From: Enteractinococcus coprophilus | GTDB taxonomy: Bacteria; Actinomycetota; Actinomycetes; Actinomycetales; Micrococcaceae | Length of the DNA: 64,000 bases | Direction: 5' to 3' | Assembly (NCBI RefSeq): GCF_006716305.1 | Contig: NZ_VFOU01000004.1 | Coordinates: 62,001-126,000 of the forward strand | In this document: positions 42,941-52,549 of the stretch, piece after piece | Numbering within the stretch: the first letter of the stretch is position 1 | Layout: each line of letters opens with the position of its first letter | The notes under the pieces: generated by a model | What the model saw: the letters and a program-made list of their open reading frames with translations, nothing else | What the model was told of the DNA's origin: nothing | Database searches by the model: none | Made by a program: the position numbers and the translations under genes

Positions 42941-45775
42941 CTAGTCACTTGACTCTTCGGCCCCACTGTTAGCAGCGTCACCTTCAGGCTCAGCTGGGGC
43001 GTCGCCACCTTCGAGGGCCAGTGCGCGCTCTAAAGCGTCCTGGAGGTCGGCTTGGGCTTGGCCATAAGCTGCCCAGTCTCCATCAGCCATCGCGGTGTCA
43101 GAACGTTCCATTGCGTCACGAGCATCATTGAGCGCCTCGGTGAGTTGTTCCTCTGGCGAAGAGGCCATTGGCGGTTCGGCTTGACCGTCTTGTTCCGGCG
43201 CGCCTTCTGTCTGCTGCTCCTCAGGTGTTTCAGCACCGGATTCACCTTCGAAGACCTGGTCGAGAGATTCAGCCAAGGTGTCAGCAAAGCCGACCTTGTC
43301 ACCGAATGCCACCAGAACCTTCCGCAGAACCGGATAGGAAGTCTCACCGGTCGAGCGAACGTAGACCGGCTGAACATAGAGGATACCGTTGGCCACCGGC
43401 AGCGTAATCATGTTGCCGTTGATCACATCGGAGGCACCCTGGCGCAACAGGTTCAGCTCACGGGACACCGTGTCATCAGAGTTGAAGTTGTTCTGCGCTT
43501 GTCCAGGACCAGGGGTCGTGGTCTGGCGCGGTAACTCCAGCATCTGCAACTGACCGTAAGTCTCGGCTTTCACGCCGTCCTCACCGGTTCCAGCGTCGCC
43601 GTTGGCTCCCAGGAAGCCGTAGAGCACGTTACGCGTTGCTGCACCCTCACGTTCCTGTGGAATATACGGGGTGGTCAGCTGAAAGGCCGGCTCTTCTTGA
43701 CCTGGCATTTGCATGGTCATGTAGTACGGCGGAATCTTCACGCCTGCCTCAGAACCTGAGGTCGGATCATCAGGGATCGACCAGGCGTCGTTGGCTTCGT
43801 AGAAGTCACCTGGATCTTCCACGTGATAGGTCGCCAACTGCTCGCGCTGAACCTTGAACATATCCTGTGGGTACCGGACGTGATCCATGAGTTCAGCCGA
43901 CATTTCGGAATATGGCTTGACCGTGTTGTCATAGACGTTCATCCACGCCTGCAGTAACGGGTCTTCTGGTTCCCACGCGTACAGGGTGACTTCACCGTTA
44001 TAGGCATCGACGGTAGCTTTGACCGAGTTGCGAATGTAGTTGATCTGACCGGTCAAAACCAGGTTTGGATCCACGTTGAGCGCGTCGGTGGTGGCTGATT
44101 CTAATTGTGACTGGTCGGAGTATGGGAACGCATCAGAGGTTGTGTACCCATCGACGATCCATTTGACGCGGCCATCAACGATTGCCGGGTAGGTGTTGGT
44201 GTCGACCGACAGGTATGGCGCGACTTTTTCCACCCGGTCAACCGGGTCACGGTCAAACAGGATCTGCGACTGTGAGTTGACGTCTTGAGACAGGATCAGT
44301 TCAGTCGAACCGAATTTGATCGCATACGCCAGTTGGTTGAACAGGCTACCGACTGATGGGCCACCATCTTCAGAGAAGGTGTATGCGGTGTCCTGTTCGG
44401 AACCGGTTTCTTGCGGGCGGTCACGCTCGCGATCCGGTTGGCCTTCTTCTTTACCGACTACCGAGTACTCCGGTGAGCTTCGACCAAAGTAGATACGTGG
44501 TTCGTATTCTTCTTCAGAAGCCAACGAACCAGACGTTGGAATACCGGATAGCAGGAACGCTGGGCGACCCCCGCCACCGACCTCGGACGCGTCGGCTGCC
44601 ACGATGCCGTACCCGTGGGTGTAAATGACGTGCTGGTTGACCCAGGAGTCATCGCCGGGTGGGTTGACTTCACGAGCGGCCAGAATCGTGTCACGGACTT
44701 CGCCGTCGATCTCATAACGGTCAACGTGCAGCGTTTCTGGGAAGGAATAGTACGGACGGAACTGCTGCAGCTGACCGAAGGTCTGGGACAGCAGGTTGGG
44801 GTCCATCAAACGGACATTGGCGGTGGTGGCAGAATCGCCACTGAGCGCTCCGCGTTCGGTTTCGGTTTCCCCGGCATACGGGGTGTATTCGACGTCGGCG
44901 ACATCGTACCCTTCACGAGTGAATTTGATGTTGCGCTCGATGTATGGGGCTTCCATAGTCTGCTCGGTTGGCTCCACGCGGTATTGCTGGATCAAAAACG
45001 GGTAGATCGATCCGGCGATCAGCGCGGCCACGATGAACCCGGCCACACCGATAATTGACAACCGCCAACGGCCGTTGATCATCGTAGCGATGAACAGCCC
45101 GATGATCAGGATGGCGGCAATGGCCAGGATCGTCGACGTCGGAATGACGGCGTTGACATCCGTGTATAGCGCACCAGCCCAGTTGCCGGATTGATCATGC
45201 AGAGTTTGGTAGCGGTTGAGCCAGTAGCGACCACCCTGCAAGAGCATGTAGACCGATGCGAAGATCAAAATGTGGAAACGAGCGGCACGTTCTACGGTAA
45301 TACCGGTGCCGTCTTCGATACGGATACCACCGTAGAGGTAGTGAACGATGACACCGGCAATACCGGCTACCAGCACTACTGAAGTCAAAAACGAAATGAC
45401 AGTGCTCAGCAGTGGCAGGGTTGCCATATAGAAGGTCAAATCTAGGCCAAATTCTGGATCTTCCATGCCGTAAGGCACCTGGTTGAAGAACAACAGGACT
45501 TGTTCCCAACCATTCATCGCAGCAGTTCCGGCGAAGAAACCAATCAAAATTGGCGCACCGATGAAGACCAGACGGCGGATCGGCTCGAGCTGTTTTTGAT
45601 ACTGTTCGACGTTTTGCCGAAGCTGCCCGGCGAGGTTCCTGGGCCGGTGATTATATGCCAGGTGCAATGCCAGCCAGGTGATCACGGCCATGAGTACACC
45701 GGCGACGACAATAATATGGCCTTGGTGATGTGTTCGGTCCAGAAGACTTTCTGGTACCCCAGTTGGTTGAACCAC
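42941..45775 (-). CDS. UPF0182 family membrane protein, main part (frameshifted from its N-terminus)
   Basis: About 940 residues of the UPF0182 (COG1615) family, homologous to mycobacterial Rv3193c. Several membrane segments lie near the N-terminus ([56 protein letters not shown] and others). A long extracytoplasmic region follows ([39 protein letters not shown]) and the tail is Glu/Gly/Ala-rich and acidic. Function is unknown. The first membrane helix and Gly-rich N-terminus are encoded in another frame at 45682-46026; the two frames must join near 45717. The first ~23 residues from the GTG at 45775 are out-of-frame sequence, so this is not a natural start. The gene is probably either freshly mutated or affected by a one-base sequence error. 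Confidence 0.85.
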   Translation of the reverse strand: MVQPTGVPESLLDRTHHQGHIIVVAGVLMAVITWLALHLAYNHRPRNLAGQLRQNVEQYQKQLEPIRRLVFIGAPILIGFFAGTAAMNGWEQVLLFFNQVPYGMEDPEFGLDLTFYMATLPLLSTVISFLTSVVLVAGIAGVIVHYLYGGIRIEDGTGITVERAARFHILIFASVYMLLQGGRYWLNRYQTLHDQSGNWAGALYTDVNAVIPTSTILAIAAILIIGLFIATMINGRWRLSIIGVAGFIVAALIAGSIYPFLIQQYRVEPTEQTMEAPYIERNIKFTREGYDVADVEYTPYAGETETERGALSGDSATTANVRLMDPNLLSQTFGQLQQFRPYYSFPETLHVDRYEIDGEVRDTILAAREVNPPGDDSWVNQHVIYTHGYGIVAADASEVGGGGRPAFLLSGIPTSGSLASEEEYEPRIYFGRSSPEYSVVGKEEGQPDRERDRPQETGSEQDTAYTFSEDGGPSVGSLFNQLAYAIKFGSTELILSQDVNSQSQILFDRDPVDRVEKVAPYLSVDTNTYPAIVDGRVKWIVDGYTTSDAFPYSDQSQLESATTDALNVDPNLVLTGQINYIRNSVKATVDAYNGEVTLYAWEPEDPLLQAWMNVYDNTVKPYSEMSAELMDHVRYPQDMFKVQREQLATYHVEDPGDFYEANDAWSIPDDPTSGSEAGVKIPPYYMTMQMPGQEEPAFQLTTPYIPQEREGAATRNVLYGFLGANGDAGTGEDGVKAETYGQLQMLELPRQTTTPGPGQAQNNFNSDDTVSRELNLLRQGASDVINGNMITLPVANGILYVQPVYVRSTGETSYPVLRKVLVAFGDKVGFADTLAESLDQVFEGESGAETPEEQQTEGAPEQDGQAEPPMASSPEEQLTEALNDARDAMERSDTAMADGDWAAYGQAQADLQDALERALALEGGDAPAEPEGDAANSGAEESSD

Positions 45776-46026
45776 AACACCTCGGTGTACACCATGGCGA
45801 ACAACACGAACAGTACCACCAGCACACCAAGAATAATCAGGGTGAGCAGTAGTGCCCCAGGACGGCGAGAACCCGCACCCCCCGGTCGTGCCCTGTCGTC
45901 GTCTCCTGAGCCTCCGCTGCCTGACGAAAAACCAAATCCGCGGCTCGACCCGCCGGAATCGTCAGAGCCACCGGAGGGATCATCCGGGCGGCCAAATATG
46001 CCGCCGAATCCTTGTCCGAAACTCAC
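45682..46026 (-). CDS. N-terminal part of the UPF0182 gene, out of frame with the rest
   Basis: This 114-codon frame starts with GTG at 46026 (AGGGAA five bases upstream). It encodes a Gly/Ser/Asp-rich leader ([14 protein letters not shown]), a membrane helix ([20 protein letters not shown]) and [20 protein letters not shown], all of which belong to the start of UPF0182. After AAG-GCC (about 45723-45718) the family sequence continues in the -1 frame ([11 protein letters not shown]) while this frame runs into a stop at 45682. Joining KA, one residue, then IIVV restores the family length in this region, so one base appears to be missing. Confidence 0.75.
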   Translation of the reverse strand: MSFGQGFGGIFGRPDDPSGGSDDSGGSSRGFGFSSGSGGSGDDDRARPGGAGSRRPGALLLTLIILGVLVVLFVLFAMVYTEVLWFNQLGYQKVFWTEHITKAILLSSPVYSWP

Positions 46027-46098
46027 GGTAGTTCCCTATCTGCGGGCTATGCCCGACTCGTTTGTTTACAATTAGTGAAATTCTATCGAACTGCCAGC

Positions 46099-47151
46099 TC
46101 ACGAACAGGTGGGGTGTTCTACTTCACCTGCTGGCGCAGCCAGAATTTCAAGTGCCGTGTCCAGTGTATCGACACTGTAAACGGTCATGCCCTCTGGGAC
46201 ATGCGTTATTTCTGCACAGTTTCGTTCGGGTGCCAAAAAGATCGTGGCACCCGTCGAGCTCGCGGCGATCACTTTTTGTTGCACGCCACCAATTGGCCCA
46301 ACGGTGCCATCCGGGTCGATCGTGCCGGTACCGGCAATGTGGCGACCATCAGTGACTGATGCTTCTGTCATCAGATCGATCAGTGCCAGCGTGAAGATCA
46401 ATCCAGCCGAGGGTCCGCCCACGTCTTGTAAGTGGATCTCGACATCGATTGGGAATTCAAACTCCGAATCCAAAAACACCCCGATCTGGTAGGCCCCCTC
46501 CGCGCTTTGAGTCACCGGGATGGTGAAGGTCTGGTCTTCACCATGGCGCCGCACCCGCAGCTTGACCGGTTGTCCATTAGCTTCTTGGATCGTATTGACC
46601 AACTGCGCATGACCGGTAATCTCGGTGCCGTTGATGCTGATAATTTCGTCGTCCTGCTCTAGGAACTCTGCCGCCGGAGAATTTTCGGTGAAGTCTAAAG
46701 CGAATAAGCGTTGCTGGTAGTCCATGTCCAGATGTTCCAGGGCCGCAGCCACCGCCCAGGACTGCGAATCTGCCATCGCCTCGGCGTTCTGGGTCCGAAC
46801 CTCCTCACCGGTGGTTTCAGGAGGATACAGTAATTCGGCCGGAGTAATCGCTGGATACGGCTGGGCTGCTTGGTAGAGCACGTCTACCAGCGTGGAGTTC
46901 GACGTTGGCGGACCGGAAACCGAAATCGTTGTCAGATCTAAGCGCCCCTCGGTCGGATAGGTTGGGACGCCGTCGATTTCGATCATCTCCATCGGCTTAC
47001 CTTCAATATCGACCTGCTCTAGCGTGTCAAATGTTGGACCCGGTTTCTGGAGGGTGTAGGGAGTGGGGATGAATAATGCGGCCAACAGCAGAATGGCCAA
47101 CACCCCTCCGACGCGTCTCGCCCGAGCCCGCAGTCTTGTTTGGACGTCCAT
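46099..47151 (-). CDS. PDZ and Lon-type protease domain protein (YlbL/Rv3194c family)
   Basis: A 350-residue protein with an N-terminal membrane anchor (about 14-29), a PDZ domain (about 145-215, ENSPAAEFLEQDDEIISING) and a C-terminal S16 Lon-like domain with Ser248 (VGGPSAGLIF) and Lys293 (GGVQQKVIAA), the catalytic dyad. It has no ATPase domain. It acts outside the membrane; substrates are unknown. It stands upstream of UPF0182 (about 70 bases), the same order as Rv3194c-Rv3193c. Confidence 0.92.
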   Translation of the reverse strand: MDVQTRLRARARRVGGVLAILLLAALFIPTPYTLQKPGPTFDTLEQVDIEGKPMEMIEIDGVPTYPTEGRLDLTTISVSGPPTSNSTLVDVLYQAAQPYPAITPAELLYPPETTGEEVRTQNAEAMADSQSWAVAAALEHLDMDYQQRLFALDFTENSPAAEFLEQDDEIISINGTEITGHAQLVNTIQEANGQPVKLRVRRHGEDQTFTIPVTQSAEGAYQIGVFLDSEFEFPIDVEIHLQDVGGPSAGLIFTLALIDLMTEASVTDGRHIAGTGTIDPDGTVGPIGGVQQKVIAASSTGATIFLAPERNCAEITHVPEGMTVYSVDTLDTALEILAAPAGEVEHPTCS

Positions 47152-47249
47152 ATATCGCTTTCGTTCACAGATCGATTGAGTTTTCCTAGCCTATCTAGGG
47201 TAAGTTGAAACCAGCATTTTCTGGCATCGCGTTTCGTTAAAGGACCACA

Positions 47250-50200
47250 GTGGACTGGCTCGTCAAACTCAGCATGAAAAATCGTGCGTTCATCGCCCTG
47301 GTCACCATCGTCATCATGGTGCTGGGACTGATCTCTCTTAACATGCTACGGCGTGAGCTGATCCCACCGGTTGAATTACCTACGGTTGCCGTGACCGCGA
47401 CGAACCCGGGAGCCTCCTCTGAACAGATGGCACAGCAGGTGGCCGAACCGATCGAACGCCAGCTGACCGCCGTCGATAATGTCACCTCGACTTCCTCAAC
47501 GTCGAGCTCCAACTACTCGATGATCATGTTGGAGATGGAATACGGTTCCGATATTTTCCGTGCGGCCTCCCAAACCGACACCATTCTCAATACTCTGGAA
47601 GAACAACTGCCCGATGGCACCACGACCCGCACTTTGACCGGTGGTTCCGCCAGTATCCCTGCCATGGTCGTCAGCATGTCATCGGAGCTTTCACCCGGTG
47701 ACTTGAATCAGCGTTTCGATCAATCCGCCCGTTCCGATCTGGAAAACATTTCGGGCATCGCCCAGGTTCAGTTATTCGGAGTCGAAGAAGAAATTGTTCG
47801 CATAGACCCCGACGACGATGCCCTAGCCGAACACGGCCTTGACCGCGCCGCGATCGTAGACGGCTTAGAAGACGCCGGCGTCGTCCTACCCGGTGGCAAT
47901 ATCACCGACGATGGTCAAACCCTGGACATATCTATTGGGCAGGCCTTTGACGACGTCGACGATCTCGCTGCGACTTTACTGGCAGTCGAAGATGACCAAC
48001 CGGTCCAGCTGTCAGAAGTGGCAGACGTTGAACGTACCCAAGCCGAAGCCGAAACCGTCTCGCGGACCAACGGTAATGATTCGATCACCTTGTTGGTTCT
48101 CCCCTCACACGGCGCAAACTTCATTGAGCTTTCTGAAGCCGCCCACCGGGTTATGGACGAAGCTGCCACCCAAATGGGTTCGGGAACCGAGTTCACGGTG
48201 GTTTTCGATCAGGCCGAGTTCATCGAAGATGCCATTGCCGGTTTAGCCAATGAGGGCATGTGGGGCCTGATCTTGGCCGTACTGGTGATCTTCGTTTTCT
48301 TGCTGTCTATCCGGCCTACGATTATCACCGGTATCGCGATTCCACTGTCGGTACTGTTTGCCTTTGTGGGCATGTTAGCCACGGGTACCACTATGAATAT
48401 GATGTCGCTGGCCGGACTGATGATCACCATCGGTCGTATGGTTGATGACTCGATCGTAGTCATTGAAAATATCATGCGGCACCTTCGCCAAGCACCACCG
48501 GGTGAGCCCAAGGCCAAAACGATTGCCCGCGCCACCGCTGAAGTTTCCGCCGCTGTGATCTCCTCGACCGTTGTCACGGTGATGGTCTTCGTCCCGATTC
48601 TGTTGGTCGAAGGGGTCGCCGGAGAGCTCTTTCGACCCTTCGCACTGACTGTTGTACTGGCGATGATCGGCTCAACGCTGATCGCTTTGACCATCGTCCC
48701 GGTCCTTGCTTATTGGTTCATGCGCAACCAGCGTATTCGCGGTGACGAAGCAGTCCCGATGGCTGATACCGATATTCGCGTCACCACCAACTGGTTGGCC
48801 CGCATCTACCGCCCCATCATCACCTGGACCATTAAATCTCGCACCACCCGATGGGTCACCGCCTTGGCTGCTCTCTTCGTGTTCGCGGGGTCACTTGCTC
48901 TGGTGCCTGCGTTGAAAGTCAATCTGCTGGGCGATACCGGGATGAACATGCACCAGGTGACATACACTGCTCCCCAGGGTTCTTCTCTGCAACGCACTTC
49001 AGAACTCGCCGAGGGCCTCGAAGAAGAATTGACCCAGATCGCACACGTCGAGACCGTGCAAACCGATATCGGCGGACAGGCCATGATGGGCGGAGCTGGC
49101 CCAAATCAGGCATCATTGACCGTCATCACTGACGCTACCGCCGACCAGGCCGAAGCTGAAACCAGTATTCAATCGGCATTAGAAAACTATTTCGACAAAA
49201 ACCCCGACATCGGTGAATTCCAGATGGAAGCCGGTGGAGCACTGATGGGTTCGGATACCGTAGATGTTCGACTCGATGCACTGGATGATAACGACCTTGC
49301 TACTGCGAACGAAACCCTGACCGCCGCTTTCGAAGAGCTCGATGACGTCGCACGGGTGGAATCTGATTACGCAGCAGCTCAACCTTCCTTGGAGATTGTG
49401 CCGCTCGAAGATGAGATTGCCCAATACGGTATGACCGTGCCCGAAGCGATGGGGCTGATTGCGTCCCACACTACGGACTTCCCCGTCGCACAGGTCACCA
49501 TCGACGACGCTGAACTCAATGTCCACCTGGAGTCGGCTGCTACCGTGGAAACCGTGGAAGATATTGAGAACTTGGATCTCTTTGGTATCCCATTGACGGA
49601 TATTGCCGAAGTCAATCGTGTCAATATCGCACCTTCGGTTTCAACGATAGATGCGATCCGGACGGTCACCGTCTCGGTCACCCCGGCATCAACCGATAAT
49701 GTCGGTGCGACCACCGCCGCCTTGACACAAGCCATTGACAACGCAGAGTTGCCCGAGGGTGTACAAACTGAATTGGCGGGTGTAGCCGAAGAGATTGATA
49801 CGACATTCCAGCAGTTAGCCCTTGCCATGATAGCGGCCATCGTGTTGATCTACGTTGTATTGGTATGGCAGTTGAAATCCCTGGTGCAACCACTCATCCT
49901 GTTGGTTGCGATTCCCTTTGGTGCCACAGGTATGATCCTGGCACTATTAGTTACCGACACTCCGCTGGGCGCCACAACCCTGGTGGGTATGCTGATGCTC
50001 ATTGGTATTGTCGTGACCAACTCGATTGTATTGATGGACTTGATCAATCAATATCGACGACGGGATGCGAACCTTGATCAGGCGATCATCGGCGGTGCAC
50101 AGAACCGTGTTCGGCCGATCATTATGACGGCGGCCGCCACTATCGGTGCGATGATTCCACCCGCGCTCGGTCTAGCTGGTCAATCAAGTTTCGTATCCGC

Positions 50201-50366
50201 TCCGATGTCTATTGCGGTAATCGGTGGACTGTTCGCATCAACCCTGATTACCTTGGTCATCGTTCCGGTCTTGTATCGTATGACGGAAGGTACTGCGGAA
50301 ACGTTGGCACAACGGCAAGCAAAACGTGAACAAGAAGCGTTAGAGGTTCACTCAGCGCAACGCTAA
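47250..50366 (+). CDS. RND-family efflux transporter (AcrB/HAE1-like, YerP/SwrC type)
   Basis: A 1038-residue protein with the duplicated RND layout: N-terminal helix (KNRAFIALVTIVIMVLGLI), a large extracytoplasmic loop, membrane helices around 335-560, a second loop (about 565-850) and helices around 855-1010. The motif GLMITIGRMVDDSIVVIENI carries the Asp pair used for proton coupling. The start is GTG with AAGGA five bases before it. No membrane-fusion protein or outer-membrane channel is adjacent, as expected for a monoderm. Substrate unknown; Gram-positive relatives export lipopeptides or detergents. Confidence 0.92.
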   Translation: MDWLVKLSMKNRAFIALVTIVIMVLGLISLNMLRRELIPPVELPTVAVTATNPGASSEQMAQQVAEPIERQLTAVDNVTSTSSTSSSNYSMIMLEMEYGSDIFRAASQTDTILNTLEEQLPDGTTTRTLTGGSASIPAMVVSMSSELSPGDLNQRFDQSARSDLENISGIAQVQLFGVEEEIVRIDPDDDALAEHGLDRAAIVDGLEDAGVVLPGGNITDDGQTLDISIGQAFDDVDDLAATLLAVEDDQPVQLSEVADVERTQAEAETVSRTNGNDSITLLVLPSHGANFIELSEAAHRVMDEAATQMGSGTEFTVVFDQAEFIEDAIAGLANEGMWGLILAVLVIFVFLLSIRPTIITGIAIPLSVLFAFVGMLATGTTMNMMSLAGLMITIGRMVDDSIVVIENIMRHLRQAPPGEPKAKTIARATAEVSAAVISSTVVTVMVFVPILLVEGVAGELFRPFALTVVLAMIGSTLIALTIVPVLAYWFMRNQRIRGDEAVPMADTDIRVTTNWLARIYRPIITWTIKSRTTRWVTALAALFVFAGSLALVPALKVNLLGDTGMNMHQVTYTAPQGSSLQRTSELAEGLEEELTQIAHVETVQTDIGGQAMMGGAGPNQASLTVITDATADQAEAETSIQSALENYFDKNPDIGEFQMEAGGALMGSDTVDVRLDALDDNDLATANETLTAAFEELDDVARVESDYAAAQPSLEIVPLEDEIAQYGMTVPEAMGLIASHTTDFPVAQVTIDDAELNVHLESAATVETVEDIENLDLFGIPLTDIAEVNRVNIAPSVSTIDAIRTVTVSVTPASTDNVGATTAALTQAIDNAELPEGVQTELAGVAEEIDTTFQQLALAMIAAIVLIYVVLVWQLKSLVQPLILLVAIPFGATGMILALLVTDTPLGATTLVGMLMLIGIVVTNSIVLMDLINQYRRRDANLDQAIIGGAQNRVRPIIMTAAATIGAMIPPALGLAGQSSFVSAPMSIAVIGGLFASTLITLVIVPVLYRMTEGTAETLAQRQAKREQEALEVHSAQR

Positions 50367-50411
50367 CCGAGCCTATTTTTTCAACCCGTAGCTACAGTAA
50401 CGTGGAGTGTT

Positions 50412-51791
50412 ATGAGCAACCAAGGTCCAACAAATGGTGATGACCAAGATCCAATGGAAGAGATGTTCCGTCGTATGTTCGGCGGTAACGCTCCAGATCC
50501 AGAAGAAATCCAGCGGGCAATGCAGCAGTTCGGCGCATCCGGCATGCCCTTTGATCCATCGATGATGGATCCACAGATGATGCAAAACATCATGGCGCAG
50601 TTCCAATCCATGATGGCGTCCTCCGACGACGATGGGCCGGTGAAGTGGGATCTAGCAAAACAAACTGCCCGCCAATCTATCGCTGGGCAAGACCCCTCCG
50701 TAGGTTCGTTTGCTGCCAAGGAAATCGACGACGCCCTGCGATTAGCTGACGCTTGGCTCGATCAAACCACCACCATCGAGGCTGCTAATGTTCCGGTGGT
50801 AGCGTGGTCTCGCGCCGAGTGGGTCGAAGCGACCATGGACAACTGGCGCGAAATGACCGAACCGGTAGCTACCTCCTTATCTGAAGCCTTGACTAGATCG
50901 ATCACAGAACAGCTTCCCGGACAACTTCCCGAGGAATTCCAAGCAGCCTTTGGCCAAATGCAGCCCATGATGAAGAACCTGGGCGGTTCCATGTTTGGCC
51001 TGCAGCTGGGGCAGGCAATCGGCGAGCTGGCTCAAGAGGTGCTCTCCGGTACTGACACCGGATTCCCTATCGCTGGCCAACGTCTGGCTATGGTGCCAGT
51101 GAACATTGAAGAATTTGGCGACGGGCTCTCGGTCGAAGCTGATCAGGTGCGCATCTACCTGGCGCTACGTGAGGCCGCTCGCATGCGACTATTTGCCAAC
51201 TCGCCGTGGCTGGCTCGTGATCTTATGGCGATGGTGCAGCAATATGCAGCGGGCATCAGTATTGATGTTTCCGCAATTGAAGATGCGGTGCAAACACTTG
51301 ACCCCATGGATCCCGAGTCGATGAATCAGATGTTTTCCGGTTCGATGTTTATCCCCGAGCCGGAAGGCGCTCAAAAAGCAGCGATTGAACAACTCGAGAC
51401 ACTATTAGCACTGATTGAGGGGTGGGTCGATGTGGTTGTTACAGAAGCTGCTAAACCCCTGGAGTCTGCTGAAGCTCTGCGAGAGATGATCAACCGTCGT
51501 CGTGCAGCGGGCGGTCCGGCCGAACACGCTTTTGGTTCGCTCGTCGGTTTAGATCTCCGACCGCGTCGGCTCCATGATGCAACGAAGCTTTGGACCATCA
51601 TTCAAGAAGCCGAAGGCGTGCCATATCGAGACGCTATCTGGGAATCGCAGCTTCGCTTACCGACCGACGAAGACCTTGATGATCCCGAAGGATACATCAC
51701 ACGGCGCGAAACCGCGGATGAACAGTCTGCAAGTTTGGACGAGGATCTCAAGAAACTGCTTGAAGGCGGCTACGACGACGATCAATCGTAA
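50412..51791 (+). CDS. Zincin-like (DUF2342) family protein, metal motif not intact
   Basis: A 459-residue protein of the actinobacterial putative-hydrolase family related to zincin-type metallopeptidases (Rv3195 type). It has a Met/Gln-rich N-terminus (residues 30-70), a helical core (FGLQLGQAIGELAQEVLSG), then the segment where relatives carry a metal ligand. Here it reads LREAARMRLF (about 252-261), and no HExxH occurs anywhere in the protein. It is followed by IEGWVDVVVTEAA and a C-terminal RRLHDATKLW region. Catalysis is therefore doubtful. Its 3' end overlaps the convergent YgjP-like gene by ten bases. Confidence 0.85.
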   Translation: MSNQGPTNGDDQDPMEEMFRRMFGGNAPDPEEIQRAMQQFGASGMPFDPSMMDPQMMQNIMAQFQSMMASSDDDGPVKWDLAKQTARQSIAGQDPSVGSFAAKEIDDALRLADAWLDQTTTIEAANVPVVAWSRAEWVEATMDNWREMTEPVATSLSEALTRSITEQLPGQLPEEFQAAFGQMQPMMKNLGGSMFGLQLGQAIGELAQEVLSGTDTGFPIAGQRLAMVPVNIEEFGDGLSVEADQVRIYLALREAARMRLFANSPWLARDLMAMVQQYAAGISIDVSAIEDAVQTLDPMDPESMNQMFSGSMFIPEPEGAQKAAIEQLETLLALIEGWVDVVVTEAAKPLESAEALREMINRRRAAGGPAEHAFGSLVGLDLRPRRLHDATKLWTIIQEAEGVPYRDAIWESQLRLPTDEDLDDPEGYITRRETADEQSASLDEDLKKLLEGGYDDDQS

Positions 51792-52405
51792 GCGTTGGGG
51801 AACGACGCGCCCTCGCCGCGTTGTTGGGCAAATGCGACTCCATCCAGGAAGGCATCGGCTTCAGCCATTCTGGGGTAACGCCGGGTAAACGCCTGAAACT
51901 CTTGCCCGTGCCCGGAGTACTTTAGGTGCGCCAATTCATGGACTAGCACGCCATCGATGACCCACTGGGGCATACCGCGAAGCATAGTCGAAATGCGGAT
52001 TGCCCCGGTGGTCGCGGTACAGGAACCCCACATGGTCGTTTGTCGATCCGACCAGACCACCGAGGTAGGGTGGACTTCTGCATTGAGCCAAACCCTGGCC
52101 AAGTGCACTGCACGGTCAAAAAGCTCTGGATTCGACTGGAACCGGTTGCTTCGTCGCTGACGGGCTTTGATCTTGTCAATCAAGCTCCGGGCCGAGGTGA
52201 TAATCTCCGCGTCTTTCATGTTCATCGGCACCGACAGTTGAATCATCCCGTCGCGCACAGACGCTGAAATAGTCTTCCGCCTGCGGGACGACGCTATGAG
52301 TCGAACGGGCTCCCCGTCGATTTCCACTACTGATGCGATACGACCGCCTGACAACTGCTGGATATTTTCACGTATTAAAGTCGAAATAGTGTTCATGCCC
52401 TTCAT
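51782..52405 (-). CDS. YgjP/DUF45-type metal-dependent hydrolase
   Basis: A protein of about 207 residues with the zinc motif VLVHELAHLKYSGHGQEF and the preceding TTMWGSC signature of the YgjP-like metallopeptidase family. The frame opens at a GTG at 52435, but the first ATG at 52405 gives a start closer to family proteins; an ATG three codons further is also possible. It is divergent from the ThiF-like gene (about 145 bases) and convergent with the zincin-like gene. Confidence 0.85.
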   Translation of the reverse strand: MKGMNTISTLIRENIQQLSGGRIASVVEIDGEPVRLIASSRRRKTISASVRDGMIQLSVPMNMKDAEIITSARSLIDKIKARQRRSNRFQSNPELFDRAVHLARVWLNAEVHPTSVVWSDRQTTMWGSCTATTGAIRISTMLRGMPQWVIDGVLVHELAHLKYSGHGQEFQAFTRRYPRMAEADAFLDGVAFAQQRGEGASFPNAYD

Positions 52406-52549
52406 GCTGCCGCACTGATGCGATCGTCGAACCACAGCAGCGGTTCGCTGTGGATATCACTGGTGCTCTGGGATTATTGTGGAAAACCCGTTCGTGAAAG
52501 TCCACCGGTGGCACATCATGGTAACACCCTGCAATGCTGAGGAGTCACC

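Noticed and set aside
45705-45760. Programmed -1 frameshifting in UPF0182
   Set aside because: A -1 slip at AAG-GCC would restore the family length, but no X-XXY-YYZ slippery heptamer is present near the junction and no downstream stem was obvious. A mutation or sequence error is simpler, though recoding is not excluded.
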